A stretch of DNA of 64,000 nt from Lepeophtheirus salmonis (GCF_016086655.4 NC_052136.2:620001-684000); one strand, 5' to 3'; counted from the first letter of the stretch, positions 9,698-22,637 are shown. The notes: a model not told the origin generated them from the letters alone. A program made the numbers and translations.

Positions 9698-12600
9698 ATA
9701 TCTCAAATGCTTATAATTTATAACTCTACTATAATATTATAACTATTTAAATCATCCTTCAACTCATCTATACTATAGAGCTTGGCTTATTTCCATTCTA
9801 AGAGCAGGCGAATGAAGGTGCTAAGTCACGCTCCCGTAACTCAAGTCGGTTTTATAGCGTGAACTGGGCCTTCTGCAAAGATAAATGTGCCTGCCCTTTT
9901 CTTTTTCTTTTTTTAAAATTTGAATTTTATTTCGATTTAAAAAAAATATAGATATAATAATTTTATGTTTGTTTCTTTTCAAATGAAATTCATATATTAC
10001 CAAAATTAATTTATTATTTGAATTGCCATGTAGTATTTATCATCAACACAAGTTTCATGTCTGAAAAGGGCAGATTTAAAAAAATAAATGATTTTTAAGC
10101 ACTGGGATTTTGAATCTGGTCACAATTATGCAGTTTTTAATAGGTTAAAATGTATATTATGTTTGAATTCTTATTACCATTTGGGGTGGAGTACATATTG
10201 AAGAGTCCTGTTACAGCACTGCTATGAGTCACTCGGGAAATTTTATTATATCATTATAACAAATGTGGAATTCATGATGCTTGCAAAGTTTTCGTTAGTG
10301 ACGAGCTATTGGGACACATACACGACTTATGGTATAATATTTTTATAAGTCTATCTTCACCTTCAATATTTATGTTGAATTAAACTTTGGTGTTTGAATT
10401 AATATACATACACTTTAATTGCACCTGGAAATGTCTCAGAATGCCATTTTCACGTTTATTCAGAATCATAATAGCCTATAGATAATTATTAAGGCCATTC
10501 TTTCAGAAAGATTAAATTATTAAAGGGTGTTTATACATATGTTGTAAGTTGCGATGTCTATTCAAGTTACAACTTGTACAAGCAAATTGTATCAGTTGTA
10601 ATTTATGTAAATTGTAAATCCATTATTTAATTACAATATTGTTTATTCTTATAAGGAACCATTAATTGATACTTTCATTTCATTTTGATCTATTCAAAGG
10701 ACATGGATGGTTAATTATGTATTGATGAGGTATATAACTCCTCTTTTAGTAATCTATATTAAAATGGTCAAAAATGACACCGTTAATAGGTCGATCTATC
10801 ATGGAATAATCCATTATCCTCATCTCAAATACTGTAAATCCTTCATTTTTTATATTAGTCATCTCATTTCATGGCTGCAACTAGTACAAATTGCTTTTAC
10901 GAGTTTCCAATTTATACACAACATATAACTTAGTAATTCTTTGAATCGGCTTTAACTTTAGAAGCTAAGCATTATATTCTATGGAACTAAAATCCTTATT
11001 TAAAAAAAAATATACATACTTTTGACTTTTCACTCCATGGTTGATGTGTTTCCTTTGTAGGTAGCCTTATTGGTCTATTACAGGAAGTAAACCACGTAGA
11101 ATGAACGTAGAACCATCCCCCCTCCATCTATTTTCCCATCAAGAGAAATCCACCACCACCTGTTGTACAGGAAGTCTATTATTTTAATAGATAGGGAGGG
11201 GGGGAGGGAAATTATCAATGTCATCATTATCGTACCAACATGTTGTAATAATACTAAGCTCCTCATACTTTATTTTCCAACAGCGTGAATGTATCTCCGT
11301 ACATGTTGGCCAAGCTGGAAGCCAAATGGGCAATGCATGCTGGGAGCTATACTGCTTAGAACATGGTATTCAGCCTGATGGACATATGCCCTCTGATAAA
11401 ACAGTCGGATCTGCAGATGATTCCTTCAATACATTTTTCTCTGAGACTGGCGCGGGTAAACATGTCCCTAGGGCTGTTTTTGTGGATTTGGAACCGACTG
11501 TAATTGGTGTGTAGGGAATAAGTGTTTTTTTTATTAGTATAAACTGAATTTTTTAAATCTGTTTTCAGATGAAATCCGCACTGGAACTTATAGGCAGCTC
11601 TTTCATCCTGAACAATTAGTAACAGGCAAGGAGGATGCTGCCAATAACTATGCTCGTGGGCACTACACAATTGGTAAAGAAATTTTGGATTTGGTTCTTG
11701 ATAGAATTCGGAAACTCTCTGATAACTGCACTGGACTTCAAGTAAGAATTTCTTCATTCAAATTTAAGCTATGTATATTAAGTTTTTTATCTCTTTAATT
11801 AGGGATTCTTAGTTTTCCATTCCTTTGGAGGAGGGACTGGATCGGGATTCACTTCTTTACTGATGGAACGCCTCTCTGTTGATTATGGAAAGAAGTCCAA
11901 GCTTGAGTTCTCCATTTATCCAGCTCCTCAAGTAGCTACAGCTGTAGTTGAACCATATAACTCAATTTTAACCACTCATACAACTCTCGAGCATTCCGAT
12001 TGTGCATTTATGGTTGACAATGAAGCCATTTACGACATTTGCCGAAGGAATCTTGACATTGAACGTCCCACATACACTAATCTTAATCGGCTCATTGGAC
12101 AAATAGTATCGTCCATCACGGCATCTCTTCGATTCGATGGAGCATTAAATGTGGATCTAACAGAGTTTCAAACTAATTTAGTGCCTTATCCCCGTATTCA
12201 CTTTCCATTGGTGACCTATGCTCCAGTTATTTCTGCTGAGAAGGCCTATCATGAACAATTGTCTGTTTCCGAGGTGACGAATGCATGCTTTGAACCTGCC
12301 AATCAGATGGTAAAATGTGACCCCCGACATGGCAAGTATATGGCTTGTTGCATGTTGTATCGTGGAGATGTTGTTCCAAAGGATGTGAATGCGGCAATTG
12401 CAACAATCAAAACGAAGAGATCCATTCAATTTGTGGATTGGTGTCCCACAGGCTTTAAAGTTGGAATTAACTATCAACCTCCCACTGTGGTACCCGGAGG
12501 GGATTTAGCCAAGGTTCAAAGAGCTGTTTGTATGCTCTCTAATACAACTGCGATTGCGGAAGCTTGGGCTCGTCTTGATCATAAGTTTGATCTTATGTAT

Positions 12601-12825
12601 GCCAAAAGAGCATTTGTTCATTGGTAATATATGGCCATCTATATATTTTTTTGGGATAAATATTTAATTAAGATATTTCTTTTTTGATCTAGGTATGTGG
12701 GAGAGGGTATGGAAGAAGGAGAATTTTCTGAAGCAAGAGAGGATTTAGCTGCTCTTGAGAAAGATTACGAAGAAGTAGGAATGGACTCCCTCGACCCCGA
12801 GGACGAGGAAGGAGAGGAGTATTAA
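9158..12825 (+). CDS. Alpha-tubulin, five coding exons
   Basis: Structural GTPase that pairs with beta-tubulin to form microtubules. Coding exons are 9158-9160, 11284-11506, 11569-11741, 11803-12623 and 12693-12825. They sum to 1353 nt and give 450 residues, the usual family length. The first exon holds only ATG, directly followed by GTAAGT, and exon 2 opens with codons for RECISVHVGQAG. This ATG-only exon is a known layout of animal alpha-tubulin genes. All introns are GT-AG; intron 1 is 2123 bp. Visible hallmarks are the MREC start, Lys40 in PSDKTVG (acetylation site), the GGGTGSG nucleotide loop and a C-terminal EGEEY ending in the tyrosine removed by detyrosination. Intron 1 contains a copy of repeat R1. 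The isotype cannot be assigned from sequence alone. Confidence 0.97.
9440..9665 (-). repeat. R1 repeat copy in tubulin intron 1
   Basis: The blocks GTTGGACTTAGGGTAG, CCAATGTCGATCCTCAATTC and ATTCTTCAAATTGTCAGG match other R1 copies (21640-21840, 34250-34370). It is diverged and carries an internal rearrangement near the GATCCTC block. Confidence 0.55.
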
Positions 12826-12918
12826 GGCCTCTTTTAAAAAACATAAATCATTTCATTCTCCTCATAATTTTAACCAAAGTTAATTGACAACTATAATTTT
12901 CTGTGAAAATTCAAATGA

Positions 12919-12924
12919 AATAAA
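12919..12924 (+). terminator. Polyadenylation signal of alpha-tubulin
   Basis: AATAAA lies 94 bases after the stop codon and is followed by an AT-rich stretch. This is the normal placement for a 3' end signal. Confidence 0.6.
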
Positions 12925-12929
12925 ATCAA

Positions 12930-15290
12930 ATTTTATTTACATACACAGGACTTTTTTTATTTTAACACTATCTAAAAGTTAATAGACGACAATTTTCAAA
13001 ATTACTTAAACTCGCCCCAAATATTATTTGTGAAACCTTATTTAATTCGAATGATCAAAACTCGAACTATTCGAACATAGACTAATTTCATCTCCAAAGT
13101 TGTTTTATATTTTATTGAATTATTCGTTATAAATTTTTTAAACTATTTTTGGCAGAATAGTTGTTCTTCAGTCGAACTGACGTCTCATTTTTGTCTACCT
13201 TATTGAAATAGTCCAACCGACTTGATGGGACATGAGTATTGTTTATTTATATTAGTTTGTGAAGAAAGCGATAGAGTGGCGCCGTCTTGCGGCAAGATAT
13301 TCAAAATCCCTGAATGATAATATTATTTAATAAAAATATTGGCGTATGCCACTCACATAGAGGGCGCTTTGAAAATTCTTCTTAGCATGCGCTATATCGG
13401 ATAATTTTTTGACATTTTTTTTTGCAAAATAAAATAAATTTATTTTTGTGGACAAGTCCAAAAAATTAATTTTTGAGAGTTGTAATATTTTGCAATAATG
13501 CAGTCATTTTTTCTACGTTTTTTTTTTTCTGTAACTCTCGTATCATTTGAATCATTGATTATTTTGCTATCGGTTGTTATAGTTTTATTTAATTCAAAAC
13601 TCACTCAGTAAGAAGAAAATTAGATTTGGTAACTCTCAGTTCCAAGGAGATTGTTGGAACAAGTCCTTCAATTTTCCTTGCTTTGTTTATTGTTCTTTAT
13701 TATTTACTATTGGTAATAACCGGCATTGCTCGGAGTTATCAGGTGTAGACGAACATACACATTTTAATCAATAATTTATAAGATAATTCCCCTATTAATC
13801 TTTGGTGTTAATCCCCGTTTTTTATGAGTAGACTCAAACGTAACTTCTCACTCAATACATGGACGTTCCCTCCTATAGTATCAGGTGCGTCCGCAGAATT
13901 ATATTTTTTTTTGAGGGTTGGTTTTCGATTTTTTTCGAAATTTTTTTCAAATATTACATTTTTGTTTGAAAGAATTTCAAAAATCCATAGCTTATTACAG
14001 AAAATTAAATTTTGGGGGAAAAAATTGAAAAATAAAATTAAACTTCAAAAAATTGAATTTCGGGAAAAAAAATTCACATATTATATTTAGTAAAAAGGAA
14101 AAATTGCTTTATTTTTTTTTGGGGGTAGGGGGGTCTACATTTGTAGACGTGCAGACCTATAAGGGCTTGTTGTATTGATATAATAGAATGTCAATTTTTC
14201 CTTCCTTCATTCGTTTTAATAATGCAGATTTATCTCCTGGGCCGTGCCAAATCTTGAAACGGGCAGATCCAGCCTTCTGGCCGTATTTTTGATACCCCTG
14301 GTCTAGCCAAAAATTTCATGTCTAATATCATTAATCTTAAGAGTCTTGATCAGTCGTGACTCGTACTTTACAAGGAACCGAATAACGCTCTATGATGCAT
14401 CAATAATTACTTATAAACAAAAGGAAATGTTTCTTTTGGAATCCATATAAAATATGGGAAATTTCTATTTCCTTTACCTTTAAGAGAGTAAACCGCAAGA
14501 GAGAGAAGAAGTAATGATGGTTTTCCGGCTATTGATGTGTGTGTGTGTGTGTTTCACTTACAAAAGTCCAGGTAGATCGTTCTGCATTTAAGCAATGATC
14601 TATTTCTCTTTGTATAAAAAGTTTTTTTTTTTATAGATTCACAATATAATCTACTGCTTAAGGAAACTTAAGTTATTTGATGACTTGGTAAGTAACATAA
14701 TGTATCCCACATAGTGTTGGATCGGTCTAAAAAGACTGCAGGCCTATCAGTCCGGTCAAAAAGAATTTTTTCAGTCCTGGGAGGAGTCCTTGATACGTGT
14801 AATATATAGTATTTTTGTTAAATAAACGAAGTAATACGTTATGTAACACTAATGCTCCATTTCCAAAATGACAAAACTACAATTTTTCATTGATCTATCG
14901 GCCTATATCTATATATTAATTATACAAGTTATTATTTCTATGAAGACATTTTGGACCTTTTACTTTGGATAAAGGCTCCCGTGATACAATAAAGGTGATT
15001 TCTTTCATTATAGTCTCTTAATTTGTTTATTAAGTCGGCTGAAAAGCTCGTAGGCTGACATAAGATTGTGGCACTAATATTAATTCATTTTATGTTTAGT
15101 TATCATCAACCTTCATAAAATACGTGTTCAAGTTTTGTAAACTGTAGGGTAATTAGTTCGTGAGATACAATTAGCATTGTAAATCAAGCAATCTTTGTTA
15201 TTGGTCAAAAAATTGATAACAAATAATTTCGTCTGATAATGAAGCATTGCTTTTCGTCGAAATTTTTTTTTACTGTTGAAGCTATGGCTT
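12930..15290. other. AT-rich intergenic DNA with repeat fragments
   Basis: No gene is supported. 13880-14140 holds A/T-run sequence of the kind inside the MITE at 18424-18984, preceded by CAGGTGCGTCCGCAG. GATACCCCTG at about 14291-14300 has the form of an hAT tip. A TG dinucleotide run lies at about 14536-14552. A solo hAT MITE end (TAGTGTTGGATCGGTC) begins at 14712 and is followed by about 80 bases of family sequence. Confidence 0.45.
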
Positions 15291-15590
15291 AATAAACATA
15301 ATTTGAAGTCTGCACGAGGAAATCAACGGTTGAAAAATGGTTTTCCATATTTAATTCTGGCAAAATGAGCGTCGATGACGATTCACGCAGTGGACATCCA
15401 AATGATACAATTACCGACAAAAACATTCAGAAAGTCCACCAAATAATTTTGAAATCATCTACAAACTTTTCTCATCCCACCTGTTACAACTTAATTGTAG
15501 AGAAAAAAATAAGTTTACCGATTAAAAAAGGAAAAAAGGTTATTTCATGTGCTCTACTTCGTCTTTGTTCATTATTCAATAGGTCATGGG
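15290..15590 (+). pseudogene. Mariner transposase N-terminal remnant
   Basis: The reading KSTVEKWFSIFNSGKM followed by SVDDDSRSGHPND and KNIQKVHQIIL is the helix-turn-helix and linker region of a mariner transposase. The catalytic core of that family is not present downstream. The coding frame then runs into a sequence belonging to a different transposase family at about 15590. Confidence 0.65.
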
Positions 15591-15965
15591 GGTGATGACG
15601 TACTACTCCCATCGGTCCTCAAGATCACCAAGAAGTCGGGCAAGGCGTCCTACGCTTTCCAGCAGGATAGGACCCCCGCCACACAGCCAATTTTGTGCAA
15701 GCCTGGAAAGAAGAGAACATGGAGTTTTGGCCCAAGAACTTCAGGCCTCGACCTGAATCCTTTGGAATACTCTATCTGGTGGTAAGTCGAGATCAAGGCC
15801 TGTAGATCACGCCACAGCAATGTCACCGACCTAAAGTCCTCCTTGCAGAAGGATTGGAAGCTTATGAGAGGGGACTACATTGTCAAAGTGTGCTTCACCT
15901 TCCGTGGACACTTAAAGGCCTTCATTGAGAGCAATGGAGGTCAAATTCATAAATATATCTGCCAT
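15590..15965 (+). pseudogene. Tc1/mariner-like transposase C-terminal remnant
   Basis: Plus-strand reading in several frames gives ITKKSGKASYAFQQD, then LDLNPLEYSIWW, then VEIKACRSRHSNVTDLKSS and ESNGGQIHKYI. These are the second catalytic Asp (QQD), the third catalytic region (PDLNPL-x-YSIW) and the C-terminus of the same broad family as 23964-25005. The third acidic position reads Glu here. At least two frameshifts and stops show it is dead. Confidence 0.7.
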
Positions 15966-15969
15966 TGTG

Positions 15970-18420
15970 TGCTTAATAAATGTCTTTACGTAATCTCTCA
16001 CGTCTCCGTTTTTTCTGCCTAGCTACATTTTTTGTTCTACACTCTACTATTAAAAAAATAGAAGGGAAGGAGAGATTGCATTCGTCAGTTAATACGTCTT
16101 GGATTGTTGCAATTCAAATAAACAATTATGATAATTTAATTTGTTTAATAAAGCAAAATAGTGACATTTTATGACTAATATTTTGAAGTACCTATGACCA
16201 ATAAGCATTCTATAGAAGGGTTGGATACGTACACATGTTAGAATAATTACAATATTTTCCTGCACTAATGTTATTTTAAATGTAGAAGAGGTTCCTCTTT
16301 ATAACAGCAATTCCTTTAAGCCCCCAAAAATCATATTACAGTCTTAATTTGGTAGTACCATATGTCTTGCTCGTACCTTTTCCATGTGCTCTTACACAAA
16401 GCCCATCTCCAAGAAAACATGAATGGACGTAGAGAAGGAAAGGAAACAGTTTCTTTATAAATAAAAAAATAGAGGAGTTAATATATTCTCAGATACAACA
16501 TATAACATTTAGATAAGCATACTTTGTACTAGTGATTTGACAATTAATCAGCTGGGATGTTTAATTTAAGATTCTCATTTTTATGATTATTTATTACCGG
16601 TATTAATAATATTTATTACTTTCTAAGTTTTGAAAAAAAATAAAAATAGCCTCCTTCACAATTAAGGAATTTTAGAATTTTAGCTTGTTGCTAGAAAATT
16701 TAATTTATCTTTTCTTATAATTTTATTCCAAAAAATTTAATGTTTCAATTTTTTTTCAAAATATAAAAATATTGGAAATTTAACATTTTAATTTTTGAAA
16801 AAATTTATGTTATAAATTTAGTAATTGATTTCTTATTTTAATTGATTTTTTTTTAGAACAGCTGGGAATTTTTGAAATTTTTTTGCAAAACATTTCATTT
16901 CTTATAAGTAGTAGTATATTTGTGAAAAAAATTTAAAAATCAAACTGTTTATTTGACTTTTTTCAAAAAAATAATATTTGAATTTTTTTAAATTTTATTT
17001 AAGAAATGTAAATATTTATTTTTTTTAAATTTATTTTTGTCAGAACAGCTACGAATTTTTGAAATTTTTTCTCAAAAATTTTTATTTTTTTGTGTGCAAT
17101 AGTGGATTTTGGAAAAAATTTTAAATTTTAAACTGTTGATTTAAATTTTTTTTTCCAATTTTTTTCAAGGTTTTTATAAAATTTGGCAATTATTAAAACA
17201 TTATAAGAAAATTGGCAAAAACCATACAACTCCCCCATCCCAACAAAAAAAAAATCTTAGTAAAAGCTTGTGTCATTCCTTATTTATTTGGTCCGGTCCA
17301 TCCCAGTCTCTTAACAATGTCAATGGTCTATTACAGAATGATTTAAATTAAAGGAAAAACACTCTCAATCCTGGCGTTATGTAATTTTGCATTAAACTAT
17401 TTTTACTCAAAGATATTTTGCTTTAATACTCGTATATAAATAAATGTTTAAGATTGAGGTTCCTTTCTAATTTCTTAATCAAAATATTTAATGTGTAAAA
17501 CGCTTTAAATTCTTGTTTTCTTTTGGGAAAATGATGGAATCATGGACTAAATATTTCAATGTATACTCCAACAAAATCTCACTATTTAATGAATTCGAAC
17601 CAGAGACAAAATAGGTAATGAAATTAGTATAATAAGAAATATGAAAATAAATAGGTAAACACGGCAACGATTCGAAACAAAGAATTGCTAATCACTTCTC
17701 TGTTAATAATTATCAATAGGCAAGATGGATTATTTATAAGTGAAAAGACTCATGAATTAATAAATCCATCGTTATTCCAATAGAAAAACAAACCTTTGAT
17801 GCATTTTACGGTAATATATATATTAAGTTAGAAAATTCAATGAGAACATCAATTTCAAACAAAAATAGACAATAACGACGTATAAACTTCATTTGGTTAG
17901 ATAAAAAGCGAAATGGTTTAAGGCAAAACGTCATGAGACAAAATAATTACAATTACCGTGCAGCCTGTAATGTTCCACGAACACCACTTACAGACGGAAG
18001 CAATGGACCGGAGTAAAGTCAATAAGAACACCTTTGGATTGGGGGTTCAATCATACACTAAAACATATATTCTGTAAGGGATTACATTTAAAAGGACGTA
18101 CATACATTTGAGTATTAAAATATACAAACTCGTAAAACACAAGGTACCTACCTATCTATTTAAAACAAATCCCTACGTCATGATTTAAAAGTAAATAAAA
18201 GACAATACATAACACAACCTCAACGATATCACAAGGGATTAGTTTTACCTTCCTTCAGGACTGGCAAGTAGGACTGGACTGGCCTGCGGTCCTAAATAAT
18301 GAGCTACAAACACTATTAAGAACCTTACTCAACAATATTAAAAATGACTAAAGGACCCAATTCTCTGGAGTCCTTTAAGTATGATTGCGTTATCAGTTTA
18401 TTTGAGTTCTAGCTTTTTGA
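15970..18420. other. AT-rich DNA with low-complexity A/T-run repeats
   Basis: No gene is supported. 16660-17170 is built of diverged copies of a roughly 50-90 bp unit with blocks like GAATTTTTGAAATTTTTT and AAAAAATTTAA, also seen at 18440-18950, 19320-19900 and 59770-59950. 17520-17765 resembles 53440-53625 (AACACGGCAA, GAATTGCTAATCACTTCT, GATGGATTATT blocks), another dispersed repeat. Confidence 0.45.
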
Positions 18421-18423
18421 CAA

Positions 18424-18984
18424 CAGGGGGGTCTGCAGGGGTGGGCTGTAGCCCCTATTTCAAATTAAGGAATTGTTGCATTTTACTACATAATTTAATA
18501 TTTGAAATTAAATATAAGTTTTAAAGAAAAAATTTCAAAAACATAATTTTCTGTGAATAGCCAAGGATTTTTGAAATTTTTTTACTAACAATTTAATATT
18601 TAAAATTGTATTGAAGAATATTTTTTCCGATAAATTTAATTTTTTGTGAAAAGCTATAGATTTTAGAAATTTTTTCCCAAAAAATTTAACTTTTTGTGAC
18701 TAGGTACGGATTTTTTTTGTTTTCACAGAAATGTAATTTTTTGCAATTACTTGTGAAATTTTTAAATTTTTCTTTTGAATATATTTGAATTTTTTTTTAT
18801 AAAATTAAATATTATTAAATTTTTTCCAAACAATCAAATTATCTGTGAAAAGCTATCGATTATTGAAATTTTTTTTTCAAACAATTATGTTAAGAAATTT
18901 TTTCCGAAAAAAATAATTTTTATTTTTTTTTATAATCCAAAAACTGAAATAAAATATATATCTATAATCCTGCAGACACCCCTG
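18424..18984. mobile_element. Possible hAT-like MITE with A/T-run interior
   Basis: The left tip CAGGGGGGTCTGCAGG (18424) and the right tip CCTGCAGACACCCCTG (ending 18984) are inverted copies with few mismatches. CAGGGGTG-type tips are typical of one hAT branch. The interior is the A/T-run repeat described for 16660-17170. I could not find an 8-bp target duplication (flanks TTTGACAA and AATAAAGT differ), so the assignment is tentative. A related left tip (CAGGGCTGTCTGCAGGGA) lies at about 59714. Confidence 0.5.
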
Positions 18985-18989
18985 AATAA

Positions 18990-20320
18990 AGTATTAATTG
19001 CAATAATTGTTTAATGTTTGTTGTAAAGTTATCAAATCAAATGTATACCTACATATATACAAGACATTTCATGAAAGAAATCTTTTACGATGATTATAAC
19101 GGAATTGACTTCTTTATATATTTTTTTCTCAACGAAAGTTATTATTATAACATTATCCATTCTCAAATAGAATCACATTCTGTAACATACAATACATATA
19201 TTATTTCGCAATAATCATGGCTCGAGGTGAAATTTCACTCACATGGTATTTACACATACATAAACAGCAACTTCTTGGACTACGAGCTACCTCAAACCAA
19301 TAAAGTTTGTTATTCAAAATTTTTTTTAAAAGTGATAGTTTTAACATTTGAAATTAATATTTTTGAATTATTTTTCCAAAAATTTAATGTTTATAACAAC
19401 TATAGATTTTTGATTTTTTTTTTTCGAATTCTTGTGGATTTTTTAATTTTTTTTTCAAAAAGTTAAATATTTCCAATTTTTTTTATAAAAAAATTAATTT
19501 TACTAATTTTTTTAATAAATATTTAATACTTAGAATAACAATGTGTTGGTTTTAAATTTTTTACCGAAAAATTTAATATATGAAATTTAATTTTTAGTGA
19601 ACAGCTCTAAATTTTTGAATTTTTTTATCAAAGAGTTAAATATTTCAGATTATTTTTCTAAAAAATTAACTTTTACTAATTGTTTAATAAAAATTTAATA
19701 CTCTGAATAGCTATGGGCTTATGAAATTTTTTACCGAAAAATTTTATATTTGAAATTTTTTGTTCAAAAATTTTATGTTTGAAATTTAATTTTAGAATTT
19801 TTTTACATCTTATACAATCTTTAGCGTGATAATTATAACATTTGAAATTTAATTTTTTGATATAACTTCCCAAAAAATTAATTTTTTGTGAACGGCTGTA
19901 GGTTTTTGAAAATTAGCGATTTTATTAATTATTTTGTATAAATATTTATATATTTTAAACGTATTAGTGAGTAAGTATGATGTTGTCTATCAAAGTTGCC
20001 AACATTTACTTGCCTTGTAGTTTTACACTCAAGAGGATTTAGACAATTATTCCATCCTTGTCAGTAATACATAAAATATGTTCCGCTAGTATGTAAAAAT
20101 AAAATAAAACGAAAATGAACGTGGTAAGCCTGAAAATTTGAAGAATGTTTGGGGAGAGAGCAGGACGTTTATCAGATGAGCAGCAAGCAAACACATAAAC
20201 AAAAATCCCCACAAATACAAATACCCGTGTTTATACAACTCTATAAATATTATCACTGATGTATGTCCTGCCAGTATGTAATAATAAAGAAAACAAAAAA
20301 CAGCTAACTAACGTGGTCAC
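18990..20320. other. AT-rich DNA with further A/T-run repeats
   Basis: No gene is supported. The ORFs at 19014, 19227 and 19676 are produced by runs of A and T. 19320-19900 contains repeated TTTTTGTGAA, AGCTATGG and GAAATTTTTTACCGAAAAATTT-like blocks. Confidence 0.4.
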
Positions 20321-20329
20321 CTTGAAATT

Positions 20330-20500
20330 TCAAGAATGTTTTGGATGAGAGTAGATCAGATCTCATGATATTTTATTGGGTCAGCTGCAAACAGCCATGA
20401 GAAGAAGGAAATAAACTCAAATCCCACTCCGTATGTAGACTAAAATTACTTAGATGTCGATCCTCAAATCTACTCCGAGTCCAAGAATCCCGAGCAAACA
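20330..20500 (+). repeat. R1 repeat copy, partial
   Basis: Carries TCAAGAATGTTTTGGATGAG, GATGTCGATCCTCAAATCTA and CTCCGAGTCCAA, matching 57535-57670 and 29960-30100. Confidence 0.6.
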
Positions 20501-20940
20501 CATAGTTACTCTTTACCTTTCATGAACATGTATACTAGTTATTACTTAATAAATAGATGTTTGCGTCTCACAAATAATAAAATAATAATGATTAGAGATT
20601 TAGAAAATAAAAAAGCCTGTTGATATTACCTATTAGAAAAAGCCGGCATGACTTTTCAGGATATATTTTATACACCTCTACCGAGCAGAGATAAAAATCC
20701 GGTATATTTTTTACCTGGCCCACAAGGTTGTGCCCAATTCCGGTTCAGCGGCACTATCGGTTATTTAATTTCAACGGTTTCGGTCTCGCTTCTGCTCTTC
20801 GGTTCTGTTTTTTTACAGGCTCAGTCTAGTAGCATGCATTTAAAATAAGAGGCATAGCTAGAAAATTCGGGCCAGGATTGATATGAGATACAAACAGGAC
20901 CGCTGCTACCTGACACGCCGAGTGCGTTGTGCCTCAAGTT
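20500..20940. other. Intergenic DNA, no recognised gene
   Basis: The 66-codon ORF at 20648-20848 has a hydrophobic C-terminal half. It has no known domain, no splice context and no neighbouring exon, so I do not call it a gene. Confidence 0.35.
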
Positions 20941-20944
20941 CCAG

Positions 20945-21145
20945 CAGGGGACTCAAAAACTAAGTGTGCTTAAGAAAATGGTTTTTAAAGTGGGGGCCGT
21001 GAGGGGAGGACAGAGGGGGAGAAGGCAGATGGACAATTGAGGATTGCTTTCAGTTTACACATAAATAGTACATATATTTCGTATAAAGGGGACCTCAGCT
21101 AAAAATGTATAAATGTCTTGGCATAGGAAAGTTTGAGAACCCCTG
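20945..21145. mobile_element. Possible short hAT (Charlie-like) MITE
   Basis: It starts CAGGGGACTCAAAAACT and ends GTTTGAGAACCCCTG, so the tips are imperfect inverted repeats of the CAGGGGTTCTCAAAC type. The AAAGTGGGGGCCG block inside is also usual for such MITEs. Flanking 8-mers (AGTTCCAG, GATTAAGA) do not match, so the target duplication has decayed or the boundaries are off. Confidence 0.45.
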
Positions 21146-21589
21146 GATTAAGATTGATTATAATTATTATATTATAGGGGCCCGTCAAGCTTAGTTGTGG
21201 ACCTGGATCCATAATGTACCCTACTCCTTCCCTCTTTTATTTATACCGTCTGGTGCTTAAAACCAGTTTTACAGATCCATAAGAAGCACTTAGCACTAGC
21301 GACGTAAAAAAAAATCATCATTGGAAAACGCTACAATTACACACAGTCCCGTTTCGACTTTGTTCCTTCCGGTTCTAGCACTTCAAGAACCAGAATCGCT
21401 AGACCGATAAAGACACAACCTTGCAGACCCATTTTTTTGGAATGGCAAGTTGAAGTATGAATTTTCATTTTTCTAGGGAAGTTGTCATTATTTTTTTAAA
21501 TTCCTGAGTAGTGAACATCCTTTCCTAAATGGATTCAATTATATTCCAAATATGATTAAACGTTAGTGTGTGCTCATAAAAGACGGAGA

Positions 21590-21870
21590 GTCACCTCGAG
21601 GATTTGTTGCGGAGTTATATAATTGTGAGGCTTTGTTGGACTCAGAGTAGAATTGGAGATCGACATCGGAGTAATTCTAGCAAATACCCTTGTGTATATC
21701 CTTTTCTCCTTCCTCCCTTGTCACAACTGATTGTAACTGATCTAACGTCATGAGCATTATTCTTTCTCTCCTCCAAAACATTCTTCAAATAGAAAGGGTT
21801 ACCATGTTGATTTTTGGTTTCTTTTTTTTTCAACATGCCCATTCCACAATGGATTTTCATCACTGCTTAT
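21590..21870 (-). repeat. R1 repeat copy
   Basis: Minus-strand copy. It contains the reverse complement of the AACAAATCCTC block, then GGACTCAGAGTAGAATTGGA, GATCGACATCGGAGTAATTC, ACATTCTTCAAAT and CAACATGCCCATT. A second partial copy (GACTCGGAGCAGAATTGAGA) follows at about 21890-22010. The 73-codon ORF here is part of the repeat. Confidence 0.65.
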
Positions 21871-22029
21871 AAGTGTAAGTAGGTATTTGACTCGGAGCAG
21901 AATTGAGAATTGAAAACAGAATATTTCTTGCCTATGTCCTTGCTTCATACGAAGTGGGACTTTTATTTATTATCTTCCTCTTCTTTTCATAACTGATAAT
22001 AGCTAATTTAATGAAACATCATGACAGCT

Positions 22030-22290
22030 AAATCTGCCATACTTCCCTAACACAAAAATATACAATGTATTTTGTTATCATCTGTCGATGACTCTGCTTT
22101 TTTTCTCCTGATCCAGTATTCTGAACGTTGATTTGTTGAGTTAGAATGAGTTGTTTGTACGCTGCAAACAATTTCCGACACTAATTCCAGATTTTGGAAA
22201 TTTTTTGTCAAACTACGAAGTGATTTTGAGCCTTTTTTCGGATTTCTTTTTGGATAGGAGGTTGTGTGATTCAATAAAGGTCTACTCTAA
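22030..22290 (-). repeat. Dispersed repeat shared with 59090-59390
   Basis: The block CTAACACAAAAATATACA and the following ATTTTGTT(A/G)TCA..CTGT and GAACGTTGATT blocks occur in the same order and orientation at 59125-59215. Class unknown. The minus ORF at 22047-22274 falls within it and is not assigned a function. Confidence 0.5.
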
Positions 22291-22629
22291 TAACAAATCT
22301 AATTCATAAAGATATTTCCTATAATTATTATTAAAAGGTTGTAATCATATACATGAACATTCCACATATACTGTCTACAATTTTGAGATAGAACAATAAA
22401 AGATGACGTCATTATTTTGAGTACACTGTATAAGTTTTTCGTCACGTCATACTTTCTCTTTCTATCTTGAAATTGGAGACAACGACCGCAGAAAGTTGAA
22501 ATTAAATTATTGCAGCCTTTAAATGCTAAGAAACAACTTTGCAAAGCGAAGAATATATTATTACCATTGGAATGAGAGGAAATTAGCGCTTTGGAGGATC
22601 ATGGAAGTAGATGGAATGTCTCATTATGT

Positions 22630-22637
22630 GGAGAAGG
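22630..22637. repeat. Left 8-bp target-site duplication of hAT element
   Basis: GGAGAAGG immediately precedes the TAGTGTTGG tip and is repeated exactly at 26552-26559 after the CCAACACTA tip. Confidence 0.85.

Noticed and set aside
12178..12477. 99-codon minus ORF inside alpha-tubulin exon 4
   Set aside because: Shadow of a strongly conserved coding exon.
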